A DNA stretch of 64,000 bases from Alkalibacterium pelagium (lineage in GTDB: Bacteria; Bacillota; Bacilli; Lactobacillales; Carnobacteriaceae_A). The position numbers and the translations under genes are program-made. Below are positions 1-8,527 of the stretch, one piece after another. Position 1 is the first letter of the stretch; each line of letters begins with the position of its first letter. The notes below the pieces were generated by a model, which ran no database searches, had not been told where the DNA came from, and saw nothing but the letters and a program-made list of their open reading frames with translations. The stretch lies in assembly GCF_900109325.1 (NCBI RefSeq), contig NZ_FNZU01000012.1:1-64000 (forward strand), read 5' to 3'.

Positions 1-222
1 TATGAAGAGCAAAAACTAAAAATTAAAGAACAGCTTTCAACTGAAGAAGGGGCTACATTATACAGGCAGCGAAAAATCGATGTCGAGCCAACTTTCGGAC
101 AGGTGAAGGCTAATTTAGGTTTCACTCGATTTTCAGTTCGTGGACAATCGAAAGTGGAAAATGAAACGAACCTGATATTTATGGCAAACAATCTAAGAAA
201 ATACAACAAGAGACGAGGCTAA
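1..222 (+). CDS. Transposase, C-terminal fragment (IS1182-like)
   Basis: The window opens inside a reading frame of 74 codons that ends with TAA at 220-222. The encoded tail contains YRQRKIDVEPTFGQVKANLG followed by a short basic C-terminus. The YxxRxxxVEPTFGxxK block is typical of the C-terminal catalytic-Glu region of DDE transposases of the IS1182/IS5 type. The gene starts upstream of the window, so its length and integrity are unknown. A possible element end is the motif reading TTTTTGTCCCAACCTC near 310-325, resembling the terminal repeats of such elements in Lactobacillales; that part is inference. Confidence 0.75.
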   Translation, partial: YEEQKLKIKEQLSTEEGATLYRQRKIDVEPTFGQVKANLGFTRFSVRGQSKVENETNLIFMANNLRKYNKRRG

Positions 223-240
223 TGGGCATTTGAGACAAAG

Positions 241-288
241 AAAACCGAGTAGGTTTGTACGGGTGTACATTTCTACTCGGTTTTCTTC
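241..288 (+). terminator. Terminator after the IS transposase
   Basis: AAAACCGAGTAG (241-252) pairs perfectly with CTACTCGGTTTT (273-284), a 12-bp stem with a 20-nt loop flanked by A and T runs. It lies 18 bp after the transposase stop and could end transcription on either strand. Confidence 0.75.
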
Positions 289-354
289 TGTTTATTGGTT
301 AGCTAGGACTTTTTGTCCCAACCTCTTTTGTCAATTCTACAAACGGATGACCTT

Positions 355-1947
355 TCACGATAGAGAAAGAATACCATCGAGCCGTCCTTTAATCGCTTGT
401 CTCAGATGGTGTGTAATCATAATGACAGTCAGATCCGGATTGCTCAGTAGACTTTCTTCGATTTTAAGTGCACTTTCTTCATCCAGACTTGATGTGCCTT
501 CATCGATAAGGATGCAGGTTTTCCCTCGAATCAGTCCTCTGGCTAGTGCGATTCGTTGCCGCTGTCCTCCGGAAAGGGACCGACCGCCTTCTCCTACAGC
601 TGTCTCCAGCCCGTCAGGAAGCTGACTGACAAATGTATCCAGGTCGCTGTCAATGAGAGCCTGGCTGATTTCTGCTTCTGTGAAGTGCTCTCCTAATGTA
701 ATATTGTAGAGGATCGATTCATTGAACAGATAAGGCATCTGGTCGACATAGAGGATGTGGCTGCGAAGTGCTTTACCTGAAACAGTCTTCAGTTCTCTTC
801 TGGAAAGAGCGATGGAGCCATGGTAGTCAGTAAGTTTTCCGTTCAGAATATTAAGCAAGGTGGACTTGCCGCTTCCGCTGGAACCAACCACGGCATATTT
901 TCTGCCCAGATCAAAGGTGAAGTCGATGCCGCTGAATATACGCTTGTCTCCGAAGGAATAGCCGGCATCTCTGATTTTGAAGCCGTCGGTCAGTTCCAAA
1001 AGGGTTGTTTTATCAGTTTCATCGGTTGCAAGTATGCTGTCAAATTTATCAAAAATAGGTTGTGTGGAACGAATTGCAGCAACCTGCTGACTGATGTTGC
1101 CGACCGTATTGAAAATGGTTCCTGCCAGGCTTCCGGTGGTGGCTATCGATCCGATCGAGATCAGTGCACGAAAAGCCAGAAGGCCGGTCAGAATCAGTAC
1201 TGACATTTGACCGAAGACATTACCGAAGGCCCCAAGGATAGCGACTCTACCAATGACACGAGCCTGATCATTTCTGGCTTCTGCCAATGCGATAGAGGCT
1301 TTTTTTATGTCTGTCGTCAGTTTTCTAAGCAGGCTTAATGAGAACAGGGTATCATACCCACCTAAGACTTCAGTTGATTTTCCTAAAAAGCGTTCGTTTT
1401 CCTGAGTGGTATGCAAAGTAGAAGCTGCCATTTTCTTCTGATAGAGACGAGGAAGAAGCAGAGTCAGTCCGGCAGCTGCTAAGCTCCAGACAACCAGACT
1501 CCAGTGAAAGAAAAAGAGAGCGGTGATGGAAGTGACACTCGCTATGATGCCAGTCAGGACTGAATAAAAGCCGTCAAATGACTGAGTTTCAATCATACTC
1601 ATATCATTACTTAGCCAGGAAGCATAGGTGCCGACTTGTCTATCGTGAAAATGACTGTAGCTTGTTGACTCGATTTTCGAAGTAATGTCTTCCCGGATCG
1701 CCGTCAGCATTTTCTGTTTGGTCTGACTGGTCTTGACGATATGCAGATAAGTGAAAAACAGGAGAAACAAAAAAGATGTGAACATTTGACCTGCTGCAAT
1801 CAGGAAGGAACGTAAATCGAGTGCAATGAGGGCATTCAGTGCAGAAGCGTTCAATATGCTGGCAATGGTCTGGGACAAGGCGCTTCCAAGAAGAAGTAAT
1901 CCGACAAACAGATTATCTTTCCAGAAGCGTTTAATGTAGGTTGACAT
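355..1947 (-). CDS. ABC transporter, fused permease and ATPase (exporter type)
   Basis: The 530-residue protein is a half-size ABC exporter. The first ~310 residues hold the hydrophobic membrane segments of an ABC_membrane domain, and the rest is a nucleotide-binding domain. Visible motifs are Walker A GSSGSGKST (about residue 357), the signature LSGGQRQRIALARGL, Walker B ILIDEGTSSLDEES and an H-loop in MITHHL. The start is supported by AAAGGATG 8 nt upstream. Half exporters act as homo- or heterodimers; no partner gene is adjacent, so either a homodimer or a distant partner is possible. The gene is divergent from an Rgg-type regulator 100 bp away, which suggests that this regulator controls it. 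The substrate cannot be read from the sequence; peptide or drug export is a guess. Confidence 0.85.
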   Translation of the reverse strand: MSTYIKRFWKDNLFVGLLLLGSALSQTIASILNASALNALIALDLRSFLIAAGQMFTSFLFLLFFTYLHIVKTSQTKQKMLTAIREDITSKIESTSYSHFHDRQVGTYASWLSNDMSMIETQSFDGFYSVLTGIIASVTSITALFFFHWSLVVWSLAAAGLTLLLPRLYQKKMAASTLHTTQENERFLGKSTEVLGGYDTLFSLSLLRKLTTDIKKASIALAEARNDQARVIGRVAILGAFGNVFGQMSVLILTGLLAFRALISIGSIATTGSLAGTIFNTVGNISQQVAAIRSTQPIFDKFDSILATDETDKTTLLELTDGFKIRDAGYSFGDKRIFSGIDFTFDLGRKYAVVGSSGSGKSTLLNILNGKLTDYHGSIALSRRELKTVSGKALRSHILYVDQMPYLFNESILYNITLGEHFTEAEISQALIDSDLDTFVSQLPDGLETAVGEGGRSLSGGQRQRIALARGLIRGKTCILIDEGTSSLDEESALKIEESLLSNPDLTVIMITHHLRQAIKGRLDGILSLS

Positions 1948-2047
1948 GGTTAATCATCCTTTCTTTTTCTATTGTGCTTTAAGTATAAAAGGCGTACACT
2001 GAGCCTGTATAAAAAGTTGCACATCTGCAAAAAGAAGGTGATGAATT
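1948..2047. promoter_or_regulatory. Divergent promoter region between ABC exporter and rgg-type gene
   Basis: This 100-bp spacer carries the signals for both genes. A perfect palindrome TTGCA-CATC-TGCAA lies at 2017-2030, just ahead of the AAGAAGGTG ribosome binding site of the regulator, and is a candidate operator. TATACT-like and TATAAA-like boxes occur on both strands (for example 1982-1987 read on the minus strand and 2008-2013 on the plus strand). No short hydrophobic peptide gene is visible here. Confidence 0.4.
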
Positions 2048-2962
2048 ATGTTTGGAGTCACGATAAGAGAGATAAGAAAAAGCAAAAGCATGACCTTGAA
2101 AGAAGCTGCTGGTGATACATTATCTATTTCACAGCTGTCACGATTTGAAAACGGGAAATCTGTGATTCCCGTTAATCTGTTCTATGAGATTTTAGATAAC
2201 CTGAATACAACTACTGAAGAGTTCTATTATTTCATGGGGCAGAAAAAGGACCGCGCGATACTTAAGACCTTTGACCGGATAGAAGCTTATGTCAGTAAGA
2301 GGGATCAGGTTAAACTTAAACAGCTCAAATCGGAACTAGAGGCTGAGAACCCGGCATTATACAGTTGGGGACAGTTTCTGATCTATTTCATCGATAGCAT
2401 TCTGAATCTGTATGACAGTAAGGAACAAAACACTGCACAGCCTGTATTGAACTATCTGATGCAGGTAGACGACTGGGGAGAAATGGAGTTGAGGCTCTAC
2501 GCCCTCTTCGGATTTGTGTTCGAAGTTGAAACCACACATTTTCTCATGCATACGGCACTTAAAAGGAGCAGAAAGTACTTAACTGTACCAGCAGCAGCCA
2601 GGCTTCTTCATACGATTTTATCGAACAATTTCTCTACGTTTTTGTTTTATGGACACATCGAGTATGCTGAAGAAACCATCACTTTGTTCGACACGGAGTA
2701 TTCAGAAAATATCGATGCGCTGACACCGCATATTGATTTTACTTTCAACAAGGGACTCCTGGCATTCAAGAAAGGTGACCCGGACAAAGGCAGGGAATAC
2801 TGTGAACAGGCGATAGCTATCTGCGATCTCTTCCGGCAGAAGGAGTCAGGAAACATGTACAGGAACCGATACGACACCTGGAAGACAGAATACAATGATC
2901 CTAAATTCAGGGAACTGAAAGTCAATGTAGGCTTTCACGACAGGATGAATGGAGAAGAGTAA
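2048..2962 (+). CDS. Rgg/GadR/MutR family transcriptional regulator
   Basis: The 304-residue protein has an N-terminal XRE-type helix-turn-helix (about residues 4-60, with the segment LSISQLSRFENGKS as recognition helix region) followed by a long all-helical C-terminal part. Length and layout match Rgg-family regulators of Lactobacillales, which bind short secreted peptides in the C-terminal repeat domain. The ribosome binding site AAGAAGGTG is 6 nt before the ATG. The divergent ABC exporter is the probable target. No SHP-like peptide gene was found in the spacers on either side, so a peptide signal, if any, is encoded elsewhere. Confidence 0.8.
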   Translation: MFGVTIREIRKSKSMTLKEAAGDTLSISQLSRFENGKSVIPVNLFYEILDNLNTTTEEFYYFMGQKKDRAILKTFDRIEAYVSKRDQVKLKQLKSELEAENPALYSWGQFLIYFIDSILNLYDSKEQNTAQPVLNYLMQVDDWGEMELRLYALFGFVFEVETTHFLMHTALKRSRKYLTVPAAARLLHTILSNNFSTFLFYGHIEYAEETITLFDTEYSENIDALTPHIDFTFNKGLLAFKKGDPDKGREYCEQAIAICDLFRQKESGNMYRNRYDTWKTEYNDPKFRELKVNVGFHDRMNGEE

Positions 2963-3090
2963 CATATTCCTCAGGATCCGGATGAGTTAGTCGAATAAAA
3001 GAAAGAGGATCCTATCTTTTAAAAAAGAAATGAAGCACAGGGTAAATATTTGGTATACTGATACTAATCAAATGATAAAGGAAGAATGCA

Positions 3091-3849
3091 GTGAGTACTG
3101 AACTAAAAGGAGATGAACGGATCGATCAGCTGATGCAGTTTGGTCTGGACATCATTCAAAGCCCGTCTGTCTTTTCATTTTCCCTGGATGCTGTCCTTTT
3201 GGGTCATTTTGCTAAAGTGCCCGGGCATGACCGGGCAGAGATAGTTGATCTCTGTTCTGGAAATGGAGCTGTTGCGCTTATGCTCAGCGGACAGACGAGA
3301 AGTCGCATTAAGGCCGTAGAAATCCAGGAGAGACTGGCGGATATGGCCGGACGAAGCGTGGAAATGAATGGATTAACAGAACAGATAGACATCATACACG
3401 CCGATGTCAATGAGGTGCATGAGTACATTAAAAAGGATTCCATAGATATCATCACCTGTAATCCGCCTTATTTCACTGTGTCAGACAGCAGCCGGAAGAA
3501 TCCGAACGAACACCTGGCCATAGCGAGACATGAGCTGCATCTGACTGTGAAAGAGCTGATGAAAGCTACATCTGGTCTGCTAAAAACAAAAGGGAAAGCC
3601 TATTTTGTACACCGGCCGGAACGGTTCTTCGACATTCTAGATGCGATGAGAGAAGTAAATCTGGCACCGAAGAGAATTCGTTTCGTTTATCCGAAACCGG
3701 ACCGGGAAGCGAATATGCTGCTGATCGAGGGGATTAAACAAGGCAAAGAAGACGGATTGAAGATCCTTCCCCCATTATATGTATTTGACGAAGAAGGAAA
3801 CTATTTTCCAGAAGTGAGAAGGATGATTTACGGCAATGAGCAGGACTAA
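3091..3849 (+). CDS. trmN6: tRNA1(Val) A37 N6-methyltransferase family (TrmN6)
   Basis: The 252-residue protein is a class I SAM-dependent methyltransferase. Motif I is DLCSGNGA at residues 53-60 and the catalytic NPPY motif is at 124-127, typical of adenine-N6 methyltransferases acting on RNA or DNA. The family (YfiC/YabB) methylates A37 of tRNA1(Val). The start is GTG at 3091: AAAGGAAG lies 8-15 nt upstream, and the ATG at 3085-3087 runs straight into TGA. The next gene starts within the last 14 bp of this one. The order trmN6, GIY-YIG gene, rsmI is conserved in Firmicutes. Confidence 0.9.
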   Translation: MSTELKGDERIDQLMQFGLDIIQSPSVFSFSLDAVLLGHFAKVPGHDRAEIVDLCSGNGAVALMLSGQTRSRIKAVEIQERLADMAGRSVEMNGLTEQIDIIHADVNEVHEYIKKDSIDIITCNPPYFTVSDSSRKNPNEHLAIARHELHLTVKELMKATSGLLKTKGKAYFVHRPERFFDILDAMREVNLAPKRIRFVYPKPDREANMLLIEGIKQGKEDGLKILPPLYVFDEEGNYFPEVRRMIYGNEQD

Positions 3850-4186
3850 CGATAACAAAGACAATAAAGCCAGCTATTTTTATGTCCTCCATTGCAAGGA
3901 TGGGACGCTTTACGGCGGATACACGACAGATTTGGCCCGCCGGCTGAATGAACACAATGAAGGTATCGGCGCAAAATATACCCGTCCCAAACAAAGACGC
4001 CCGCTGAAGATGATTTATGCTGAAGCACACGGAACGAGAAGCGAGGCAACAAAAGCGGAGGCCGCCTTCAAGAAGCTTGCACGCAGACAGAAAGACGAGT
4101 ATCTGGCCATCAATGGGGTCAGCAGACCATACAAAGAACAGAAAAAATTTGTAGTGAAAGAGGTGAGGCAGTTACATGAAAATTAG
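3836..4186 (+). CDS. GIY-YIG domain protein (UPF0213/YazA family)
   Basis: The 116-residue protein is essentially one GIY-YIG nuclease fold. The first motif reads FYVLHCKDGTLYGGYTTDL and is followed by RRLNEHNEG and KYTRPKQRRPL, as in the UPF0213 (YazA) family. The biochemical role of this family is not established; a structure-specific DNA nuclease is the usual suggestion. It overlaps the previous gene by 14 bp and the next by 11 bp, so the three genes are translationally coupled. Confidence 0.88.
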   Translation: MSRTNDNKDNKASYFYVLHCKDGTLYGGYTTDLARRLNEHNEGIGAKYTRPKQRRPLKMIYAEAHGTRSEATKAEAAFKKLARRQKDEYLAINGVSRPYKEQKKFVVKEVRQLHEN

Positions 4187-5057
4187 TCAGAAAAGCTTTG
4201 AAGATCAGGATACGGGTCGATTGTACTTAGTGCCGACCCCTATCGGTAATCTTGAGGACATGACTTTCCGTGCGATTCGCACACTTAAGGAAGTTGATGT
4301 GATTGCTTCGGAAGATACACGAAATACCCAGAAACTGCTGAATCATTTCGCAATTGATACAGCTCAGATCAGTTATCATGAGCACAATATTAATGAGCGG
4401 ACGCCTCAGCTGATTGAGAAAATGCTTAGTGGCCAGTCGGTAGCGCAGGTGAGTGATGCGGGAATGCCGTCAATCAGTGATCCGGGAGTCGAATTAGTAA
4501 AGGAAGCAATTAGACAGGGCATCTCTGTTATTCCATTGCCTGGTCCCAATGCGGCCCTGACTGCACTGATTGCTTCAGGTATCAGCCCACAACCTTTTTA
4601 CTTTTTTGGTTTTCTGCCCAGAAAGAAAAAAGAGCTTGTGTCGACACTCAAAGAATTGAACAGACGAAGCGACACACTGGTCTTTTACGAGTCTCCACAT
4701 CGGATCAAACAAGTGGTCGAACAAATGGTGGCTGTATTTGGTCAGGAACGCCAGCTCGTTCTGGCAAGAGAAGTGACCAAGCGTTTTGAAGAATTCGTAC
4801 GCGGAAACACAGATGAGGTCCTGAAGTGGCTTCAGAACGAACAGATCAGAGGAGAATTCGTGCTGATTGCAGAAGGAAACAGTGCGCCTCAGGAAGAAGA
4901 GGCTGCAAGCTGGGAATCATTAAGCCTGAAAGAGCATGTCGAGGCTGTGATGGAAGAACATAATTATTCAAGTAAAGAGGCAATCAAGGAAGTGGCTGTC
5001 CTGCGAGAAATTAAAAAACGTGAGGTCTACGCCGCTTACCACACTATCGAAGATTAG
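4176..5057 (+). CDS. rsmI: 16S rRNA C1402 ribose 2'-O-methyltransferase RsmI
   Basis: The 293-residue protein is a tetrapyrrole-methylase-fold SAM methyltransferase. It opens with LYLVPTPIGNLEDMTFRAI and contains ASEDTRNTQKLL, SDAGMPSISDPG and PLPGPNAALTALIASG, the hallmarks of RsmI. The enzyme methylates the ribose of C1402 in the 30S decoding centre. Length is normal. ATG at 4176 overlaps the preceding gene by 11 bp, consistent with coupled translation in the trmN6 operon. Confidence 0.95.
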   Translation: MKISQKSFEDQDTGRLYLVPTPIGNLEDMTFRAIRTLKEVDVIASEDTRNTQKLLNHFAIDTAQISYHEHNINERTPQLIEKMLSGQSVAQVSDAGMPSISDPGVELVKEAIRQGISVIPLPGPNAALTALIASGISPQPFYFFGFLPRKKKELVSTLKELNRRSDTLVFYESPHRIKQVVEQMVAVFGQERQLVLAREVTKRFEEFVRGNTDEVLKWLQNEQIRGEFVLIAEGNSAPQEEEAASWESLSLKEHVEAVMEEHNYSSKEAIKEVAVLREIKKREVYAAYHTIED

Positions 5058-5071
5058 AGGAGGAAACAGAC

Positions 5072-5866
5072 ATGAGCAAAAGATATTGGATATTAGCTGT
5101 AGCAGTAATGGGACTGGGACTAAGTGCCTGTCAGCAGAATGAAGCCGCTGAAGAGGAAGAAGTGGCAGTGACTATCGAAGAGCCTGCGGAAGATGCCGAA
5201 AATGATGGAGCAGTGTCCGTAGAAGAACCCGAAGAAGAAGCAGATGAGTTCCTGGAGCACTACCAGAGCCTTCTTGATCAGTCTATACGAGAATATGAAG
5301 CTGACCAGCTGGATGCAGCAGCGGGCACATTGAGTCTTCTCTTGGAGAATGATTTGGAGGAGTATCCTGAATTAAGGGAAGAAGCTGAAGGGCTTCTTGA
5401 AGAAATCAAAGAAATCCAGGCACAGAAAGCAGCAGAAGTTGCTGAAGCCCAAACTGAAGAGTCCAGATATAAGGAAGAACGTCAGTCTGCCTTGTATTCT
5501 GACGACTACTTCAATGCAACCGGGCAATCGATGGAAGAAGCATCCGATGAGGAGCTGGATGTCTGGTTCGCTCAAAAAGCAGAGGCTGAGGAAGAGTCTG
5601 ACGAGGCTGAGCATGAATGGACAAAAGAGGAGGCAGAAAATTATGCATTCGATCAGCTGATGCTTCATGAAAATCTAGCCTTTGAAAAGTATATTTATTT
5701 TGTCAATCAGGCAGAACAGGACTGGGTCAATATTGAAGTCAGAGAGCCTGTCGAACAAGATGGGGTCGCATGGTCCAATATGATCGGCATCTACCGGTTC
5801 AATGTCTCTACTAATGAGCTTCAGAAACTCGATACGGTTACCGGACAGTATTCCTCTCTGCCATAA
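5072..5866 (+). CDS. Acidic secreted lipoprotein, unknown function
   Basis: The 264-residue protein has a lipoprotein signal MSKRYWILAVAVMGLGLSAC with a lipobox LSAC, so Cys20 should be lipidated and the protein anchored outside the membrane. Residues ~24-55 are a very acidic, Glu-rich linker, followed by a predicted helical stretch rich in Glu and Ala. The C-terminal ~70 residues (from about KEEAENYAFDQL) look like a small globular domain ending in a beta-rich segment. I do not recognise the family. It starts 14 bp after rsmI with AGAGGAGGAAA upstream and is probably in that operon. Confidence 0.7.
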   Translation: MSKRYWILAVAVMGLGLSACQQNEAAEEEEVAVTIEEPAEDAENDGAVSVEEPEEEADEFLEHYQSLLDQSIREYEADQLDAAAGTLSLLLENDLEEYPELREEAEGLLEEIKEIQAQKAAEVAEAQTEESRYKEERQSALYSDDYFNATGQSMEEASDEELDVWFAQKAEAEEESDEAEHEWTKEEAENYAFDQLMLHENLAFEKYIYFVNQAEQDWVNIEVREPVEQDGVAWSNMIGIYRFNVSTNELQKLDTVTGQYSSLP

Positions 5867-5926
5867 TCACTGATAGTTGAGTTTTCGTAAAGGAATCTAT
5901 ACACTATCAGAGAGGGAGTGAGTGAT

Positions 5927-6877
5927 GTGACAAAAGTGATACTTAGTCTAAGACCATTTAAAGAAAAGCAGCTGGAGGCACTCAAGGAGAGGACAGAAGA
6001 CTACACAGTGGCGTCTTCGCTTGATGAGGTCTCATCTGTTTCAGATATCGAGATCGTTTATGGATGGAACAAGGAAGAAGGGGCCCGCCTTCTGGACAGT
6101 GATGAATTGAATACCAAATGGATCCAGCTTGAATCTGCAGGTGTGGATTATATGGATCTGGAAAAACTGAAAGATAAAGGCATCGTACTGACCAATGCGA
6201 GCGGCATACATAAATATGCAATCGCAGAATCCATTATGGGGATGCTGCTGAGTTACACAAGAGGTATCGGCCATTCTATTCTTATGCAGAATCAGTCAAA
6301 ATGGGACCAGGTCGATAAGGCACGTGAAATGAATCAGAAGACGATGCTGATCGTCGGTGCCGGAGAAATTGGTAAGCAGACCGGGAAACTGGCCAAAGCA
6401 TTCGGAATGCACACGATCGGAGTCAACCGCAGCGGAAAAAATGTTGAGTATATGGATGAACAGGTCACTCAGGATGATCTGAAAAAAGCTTTACCACTGG
6501 CTGATGTAGTTGTCAACATTTTACCTCTGACGGATCAGACGAAGGACTTATTCGATCTCGAACTGTTTAAAGAAATGAAGAAAACAGCCATCTTCATCAA
6601 TGTCGGACGCGGTCAGACTGTAGTCACAGATGATCTGCTGGAGGCATTGGATAAAGGCTATCTGGAATATGCTGCTCTGGATGTCGTTCATCAGGAGCCG
6701 CTGCCGGAAGAACACCCGATTTATAAACGGAAAGATATCCTGCTGACCCCACATATATCAGGTACGCTTGACGATTATGATGAGAGTCTGTTCCCAGTAT
6801 TTGAAGAGAACCTGGACGCTTACCTTAAGGGAGAGGACTTGCCGAGAAATGTAGTCAGCTACGAATCGGGCTACTGA
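5927..6877 (+). CDS. D-isomer-specific 2-hydroxyacid dehydrogenase
   Basis: The protein of ~316 residues has the two-domain fold of NAD-dependent D-2-hydroxyacid dehydrogenases. The Rossmann motif is VGAGEIGKQTG, the catalytic Arg lies in NVGRGQTVV, the Glu in VHQEPLPEEHP and the catalytic His in LLTPHISG. The start chosen is GTG at 5927, about 9 nt after GAGGGAG (5912-5917); the upstream GTG at 5918 would abut that ribosome binding site. Substrate specificity cannot be told; it is not a close LdhA match and resembles the phosphoglycerate/hydroxypyruvate-type branch. A terminator follows. Confidence 0.85.
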   Translation: MTKVILSLRPFKEKQLEALKERTEDYTVASSLDEVSSVSDIEIVYGWNKEEGARLLDSDELNTKWIQLESAGVDYMDLEKLKDKGIVLTNASGIHKYAIAESIMGMLLSYTRGIGHSILMQNQSKWDQVDKAREMNQKTMLIVGAGEIGKQTGKLAKAFGMHTIGVNRSGKNVEYMDEQVTQDDLKKALPLADVVVNILPLTDQTKDLFDLELFKEMKKTAIFINVGRGQTVVTDDLLEALDKGYLEYAALDVVHQEPLPEEHPIYKRKDILLTPHISGTLDDYDESLFPVFEENLDAYLKGEDLPRNVVSYESGY

Positions 6878-6912
6878 TCAGGGAACAATGACTGAAAAGA
6901 ATAAATGAACCG

Positions 6913-6956
6913 AACACCCCACGATGAGAGTCATTCTAATCGTGGGGTGTTTTTGT
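6913..6956 (+). terminator. Strong rho-independent terminator
   Basis: AACACCCCACGAT (6913-6925) pairs perfectly with ATCGTGGGGTGTT (6939-6951), a 13-bp stem followed by TTTTTG. It ends the trmN6-to-dehydrogenase unit. Confidence 0.93.
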
Positions 6957-7305
6957 GTTTTAGAAGTGGCTCATGGGACAGTTAGAAGAAATCATAAATA
7001 TAACTTGTCGACATATTATGATTGAAGTTAGTAAATGTGACAAGCTTGTCACAAGTGTGAAAGCGTAGACAATGCACATTTTATTTGACGTTAGTTTTTT
7101 AAGAACCGGTATCAGGTTAGTTTTAGGTTAATAAATAATGAGTAATTTCTAATTTAATGATTCCATTTAGATTTATCACACTATATAATAATCTCAGTAA
7201 TATGTAATGCCAGGAAATGAACCATATTCCAGCCAATAAAGTTAAAAGACTGGAATCATCATACTTTTCTTACTGAACACTATTTGAGATTAGGAGGAAT
7301 ACCAG
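6957..7305 (+). other. Long leader or promoter region of the amino acid importer
   Basis: This 349-bp stretch has no gene. It holds a perfect 18-bp palindrome (7036-7053, listed separately) and, closer to the gene, a hairpin ATTCCAG (7226-7232) / CTGGAAT (7250-7256). A TATAATAA box lies at 7193-7200, giving a plausible transcription start near 7207, so this hairpin would be in the 5' untranslated region. I see no T-box sequence or recognisable riboswitch. Confidence 0.45.
7036..7053. promoter_or_regulatory. Perfect 18-bp palindrome, candidate operator
   Basis: The sequence TGTGACAAGCTTGTCACA is its own reverse complement. It lies 250 bp upstream of aapJ in an otherwise AT-rich spacer. The half-site TGTGACA recurs as TGACA/TGTCA ahead of pepF (12285-12299). 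The regulator is unknown; the arms resemble Crp/Fnr-type TGTGA/TCACA but with an 8-bp rather than 6-bp centre. Confidence 0.5.
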
Positions 7306-8373
7306 ATGAAGAATTATAGCAAATATTTACTGAGTGCAGCTGCTCTATTGACCCTGACAGCTTGTGCAGGAGGAACTGATGAAGCAGAAGGCGTGGATGG
7401 GGATAATGCAGCAGCCACTTCCGGTGAAACACTCTCAGCTGTTCTGGACCGTGGAGAACTGAATGCCGGTGTAAATGATCAGCTGCCTGGTTTTGGGTAC
7501 GTCGATAGCGATGGGAACTATACAGGATTTGATATCGATTTTGCCAAAGCGATTGCTGCAGGCGTGCTCGGTGATGCTGAGGCGGTTAATTATCGCCCAC
7601 TTTCAGCTCAAGAAAGATTTACAGCTGTTCAGACGGGAGAAGTAGACGTCCTTCTGAGAAACACGACGTGGACTGCGAGCCGGGATACGGAAGTCGGACT
7701 GGACTTTGCTCCGGTAACGTTCTATGACGGGCAGGGAATGATGGTCGGAGCTGATTCTGGTGTCTCTTCATTGGAGGATCTGGAAGGGATGATCATTGGG
7801 GTCGAGACGGGCACCACAACAGAACTGAATCTTGCGGATCAGATGGAAGCTCTGGGAGTCAGCTACGAGACACAGACTTTTGATGATCGAGATGCCCTTA
7901 TTGCTGCATATGAATCAGGCTCTGTTGATGCATGGACAACTGACCGCTCAGGACTTGTATCAGCCTTTGCTGTACTGGATGATCCGGATGCACATGTCAT
8001 CCTGGAAGACACGTTGTCAAAAGAACCACTGGCTCCAGCAGTACTGCACGGAGACGATCAGTGGAATGATGTCGTCAGCTGGATCGTATTCGCACTGATA
8101 CAGGCTGAGGAATTCGGAATTACACAGGATAATGTAGATGATTTTCTGGACAGTGACGACCCAGACATCAGACGTCTCCTAGGCGTAGAAGACGATTTAG
8201 GCGGCTATCTGGGACTGGAAAGTGATTTTGCCTATCAGGCTATTTTGCAGGTAGGAAACTATGGAGAAATCTATGATCGACATCTTGGACCGGATACACA
8301 ATTTGATTTGCCTCGAGGCATGAACGCATTGTATCAGGACGGTGGACTGCACTACTCCATGCCGTTCAGATAA
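7306..8373 (+). CDS. aapJ: General L-amino acid ABC importer, substrate-binding lipoprotein
   Basis: The 355-residue protein starts with a lipoprotein signal whose lipobox is LTAC (Cys20), then carries an SBP_bac_3 polar amino acid-binding fold. The segment LDRGELNAGVNDQLPGFGYV and later FDIDFAKAIAAG, plus the length of ~340 mature residues, match the AapJ/BztA branch rather than the ~260-residue GlnH type. It would deliver amino acids to the membrane complex encoded by the three following genes. The ribosome binding site is AGGAGG ~9 nt upstream. AapJQMP systems are best known from alphaproteobacteria, where the binding protein is periplasmic; here it is lipid-anchored, as expected in a Gram-positive cell. 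Confidence 0.87.
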   Translation: MKNYSKYLLSAAALLTLTACAGGTDEAEGVDGDNAAATSGETLSAVLDRGELNAGVNDQLPGFGYVDSDGNYTGFDIDFAKAIAAGVLGDAEAVNYRPLSAQERFTAVQTGEVDVLLRNTTWTASRDTEVGLDFAPVTFYDGQGMMVGADSGVSSLEDLEGMIIGVETGTTTELNLADQMEALGVSYETQTFDDRDALIAAYESGSVDAWTTDRSGLVSAFAVLDDPDAHVILEDTLSKEPLAPAVLHGDDQWNDVVSWIVFALIQAEEFGITQDNVDDFLDSDDPDIRRLLGVEDDLGGYLGLESDFAYQAILQVGNYGEIYDRHLGPDTQFDLPRGMNALYQDGGLHYSMPFR

Positions 8374-8436
8374 ATCACTACTGCAGGTATGAGATGAATA
8401 AGAAAGTACAGAAAAGTAAAAAGAGATGAGACAGAC

Positions 8437-8474
8437 AAGAGGCCTGCTGACCTGCATAATAGCGGGCCTCTTTC
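8437..8474 (+). terminator. Intercistronic hairpin between aapJ and aapQ
   Basis: GAGGCCTGC (8439-8447) pairs with GCGGGCCTC (8462-8470), with one mismatch and a TTTC tail. A partial terminator or 3' stabilising stem here would leave the binding protein more abundant than the permeases, a common arrangement in ABC importers. Confidence 0.65.
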
Positions 8475-8527
8475 AAATGATAACAGGAGAGCGGTCGGCA
8501 GGACTTGAGGCCAAAGGAGTGAAAAAC

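Noticed and set aside
820-1203. Plus-strand reading frame inside the ABC exporter gene
   Set aside because: It lies antisense to a clear ABC transporter with intact motifs, has no recognisable domain and no ribosome binding site.
8426-8527. N-terminal extension of AapQ
   Set aside because: The frame is open from 8426, but it runs through the intercistronic hairpin and has no ribosome binding site; ATG 8528 does.
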